From Actinomycetota bacterium (lineage in GTDB: Bacteria > Actinomycetota > Thermoleophilia > UBA2241), in assembly GCA_003132585.1 (NCBI GenBank), contig PKYG01000063.1, positions 1 through 33,087 on the forward strand: a stretch of DNA of 33,087 nucleotides, given 5' to 3'. Positions 32,590 through 33,087 of this stretch are shown one piece after another. A program made the position numbers and the translations under genes. Position 1 is the stretch's first letter; each line of letters begins with the position of its first letter. The notes under the pieces are model-generated. The model had not been told where the DNA came from. It saw only the letters and a list, made by a program, of their open reading frames with translations, and made no database searches.

Positions 32590-32633
32590 CCATCGACTGT
32601 TCGATGGGGGCCGAGCCCCCAGGCTCGAAACAG
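32590..32633 (+). promoter_or_regulatory. Two mutually exclusive hairpins between operon end and reductase gene
   Basis: Hairpin one is CCATCGA-CTGT-TCGATGG (32590-32607). Hairpin two has CTGTTCGA (32597-32604) pairing with TCGAAACAG (32625-32633, one bulge) around TGGGGGC-CGA-GCCCCCA (32605-32621). They share 32597-32607, so only one can form. The rest of the gap 32517-32937 has no gene. This could be a structured leader for the aldo/keto reductase gene, but 300 bases separate them. Confidence 0.45.
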
Positions 32634-32937
32634 GACTGCCAGCTGGGCCGGGGAATCTCCGCTTTCACCCTCAAGTCTAACCTTATCCTTGTGCTCACCC
32701 ACCCTGTACCGTGTCAAGGTTCTTGGTGAGTTAGTGCCGCAAATAGGTGTTGATCTGCGCGGTGCACGACGAGCGGTGGGCGCTGCCCCAGTGCCTCGTG
32801 CGAGCTTCTTGCTGGCCGACTACGCACCTCCGTCCCCTTCACCGGAGATGGCTATGGGACTAACATAGAAGGTGGACCGATGAATGGGGTCCGGTCAGTC
32901 GTCGTTGTCACGTGGGAGTTCTGAAAGGATTGGCGCC

Positions 32938-33087
32938 ATGGCACTCCCGACTCGCACGCTGGGCAGAGACGGCCCGGATCTCTCGACCGTGGGCTTGGGT
33001 GCGTGGGCGATCGGTGGCGGAGGCTGGTCCTTCGGCGGGGGGCCGCAAGATGACGAGCAGTCCGTCGCTGCTATCAGACACGCCCTC
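32938..33087 (+). CDS. Aldo/keto reductase, 5' end only
   Basis: The first 50 codons of an aldo/keto reductase, cut by the window end. The start MALPTRTLGRDGPDLSTVGL, then GAWAIGGGGWSFGGGPQDDE, then SVAAIRHAL, matches the family pattern in which LG-x-x-G-x-x-VS-x-LGLG leads into strand one of the TIM barrel. AAAGGA lies about 9 bases upstream of the ATG. The gene follows the operon terminator by about 370 bases, so it is a separate unit, but the same strand and closeness make a role in cyclitol or ketose reduction possible. The catalytic tetrad is outside the window. Confidence 0.85.
   Translation, partial: MALPTRTLGRDGPDLSTVGLGAWAIGGGGWSFGGGPQDDEQSVAAIRHAL

Noticed and set aside
31506-32717. 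Long minus-strand open frame opposite the transaldolase
   Set aside because: Shadow of the real plus-strand gene; it also runs through the terminator stem.

Overview
The window is GC-rich chromosomal DNA with short intergenic spaces and many ATGA or overlapping start/stop junctions. It most likely comes from a high-GC actinobacterium. The Lgt, Ig-YkuD L,D-transpeptidase, NYN and integrative-element gene styles would suit Thermoleophilia or a related soil lineage, but that assignment is inference.

Left flank (1-2430): integrase debris, a small ABM-like protein, a truncated-looking membrane protein, lgt and a desulforedoxin-like Cys protein. Two degraded integrase 3' pieces (about 1-101 and 453-521) lie in the same orientation as the intact integrase at 2430-3677. 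This locus has therefore been hit repeatedly by related elements.

Integrative element core (2430-8351): a minus-strand pair made of a zinc-ribbon protein translationally coupled to a tyrosine recombinase, facing a plus-strand run of excisionase-like HTH, primase-helicase with a degenerate P-loop, a frameshifted small gene and two small conserved-looking ORFs. GTCAC motifs cluster at the divergent promoter and just after the primase gene.

Accessory/defence stretch (8550-19800): Mrr-type endonuclease, XRE regulator, a lipoprotein with carboxypeptidase-regulatory-like repeats, a HigB/HigA-ImmA toxin-antitoxin pair with a clear operator, a three-helix membrane protein overlapping a 48-aa acidic microprotein, a single-chain nuclease-methyltransferase overlapping a TIR/SEFIR protein, an NYN ribonuclease behind a leader terminator, and an 83-aa orphan behind two perfect palindromes. 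A diverged repeat of about 100 bp occurs at 11.1 kb and 19.65 kb.

Right flank (19846-33087): an L,D-transpeptidase gene split by an extra base in a C run, then a long plus-strand operon. A TetR/BetI-like regulator with two tandem operators leads a polyamine-type ABC importer (binding protein, ATPase, fused permease), a Gfo/Idh/MocA dehydrogenase, IolB, IolD, IolE and a transaldolase, closed by a strong terminator. Most junctions overlap by 4-28 nt. The operon reads as uptake and catabolism of an inositol-type cyclitol. The unusual points are the cation-type importer and the transaldolase sitting where a kinase and aldolase (IolC/IolJ) would be expected. A new aldo/keto reductase gene begins at 32938 and runs off the end.

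No tRNA, rRNA, CRISPR array or intact insertion sequence was seen.
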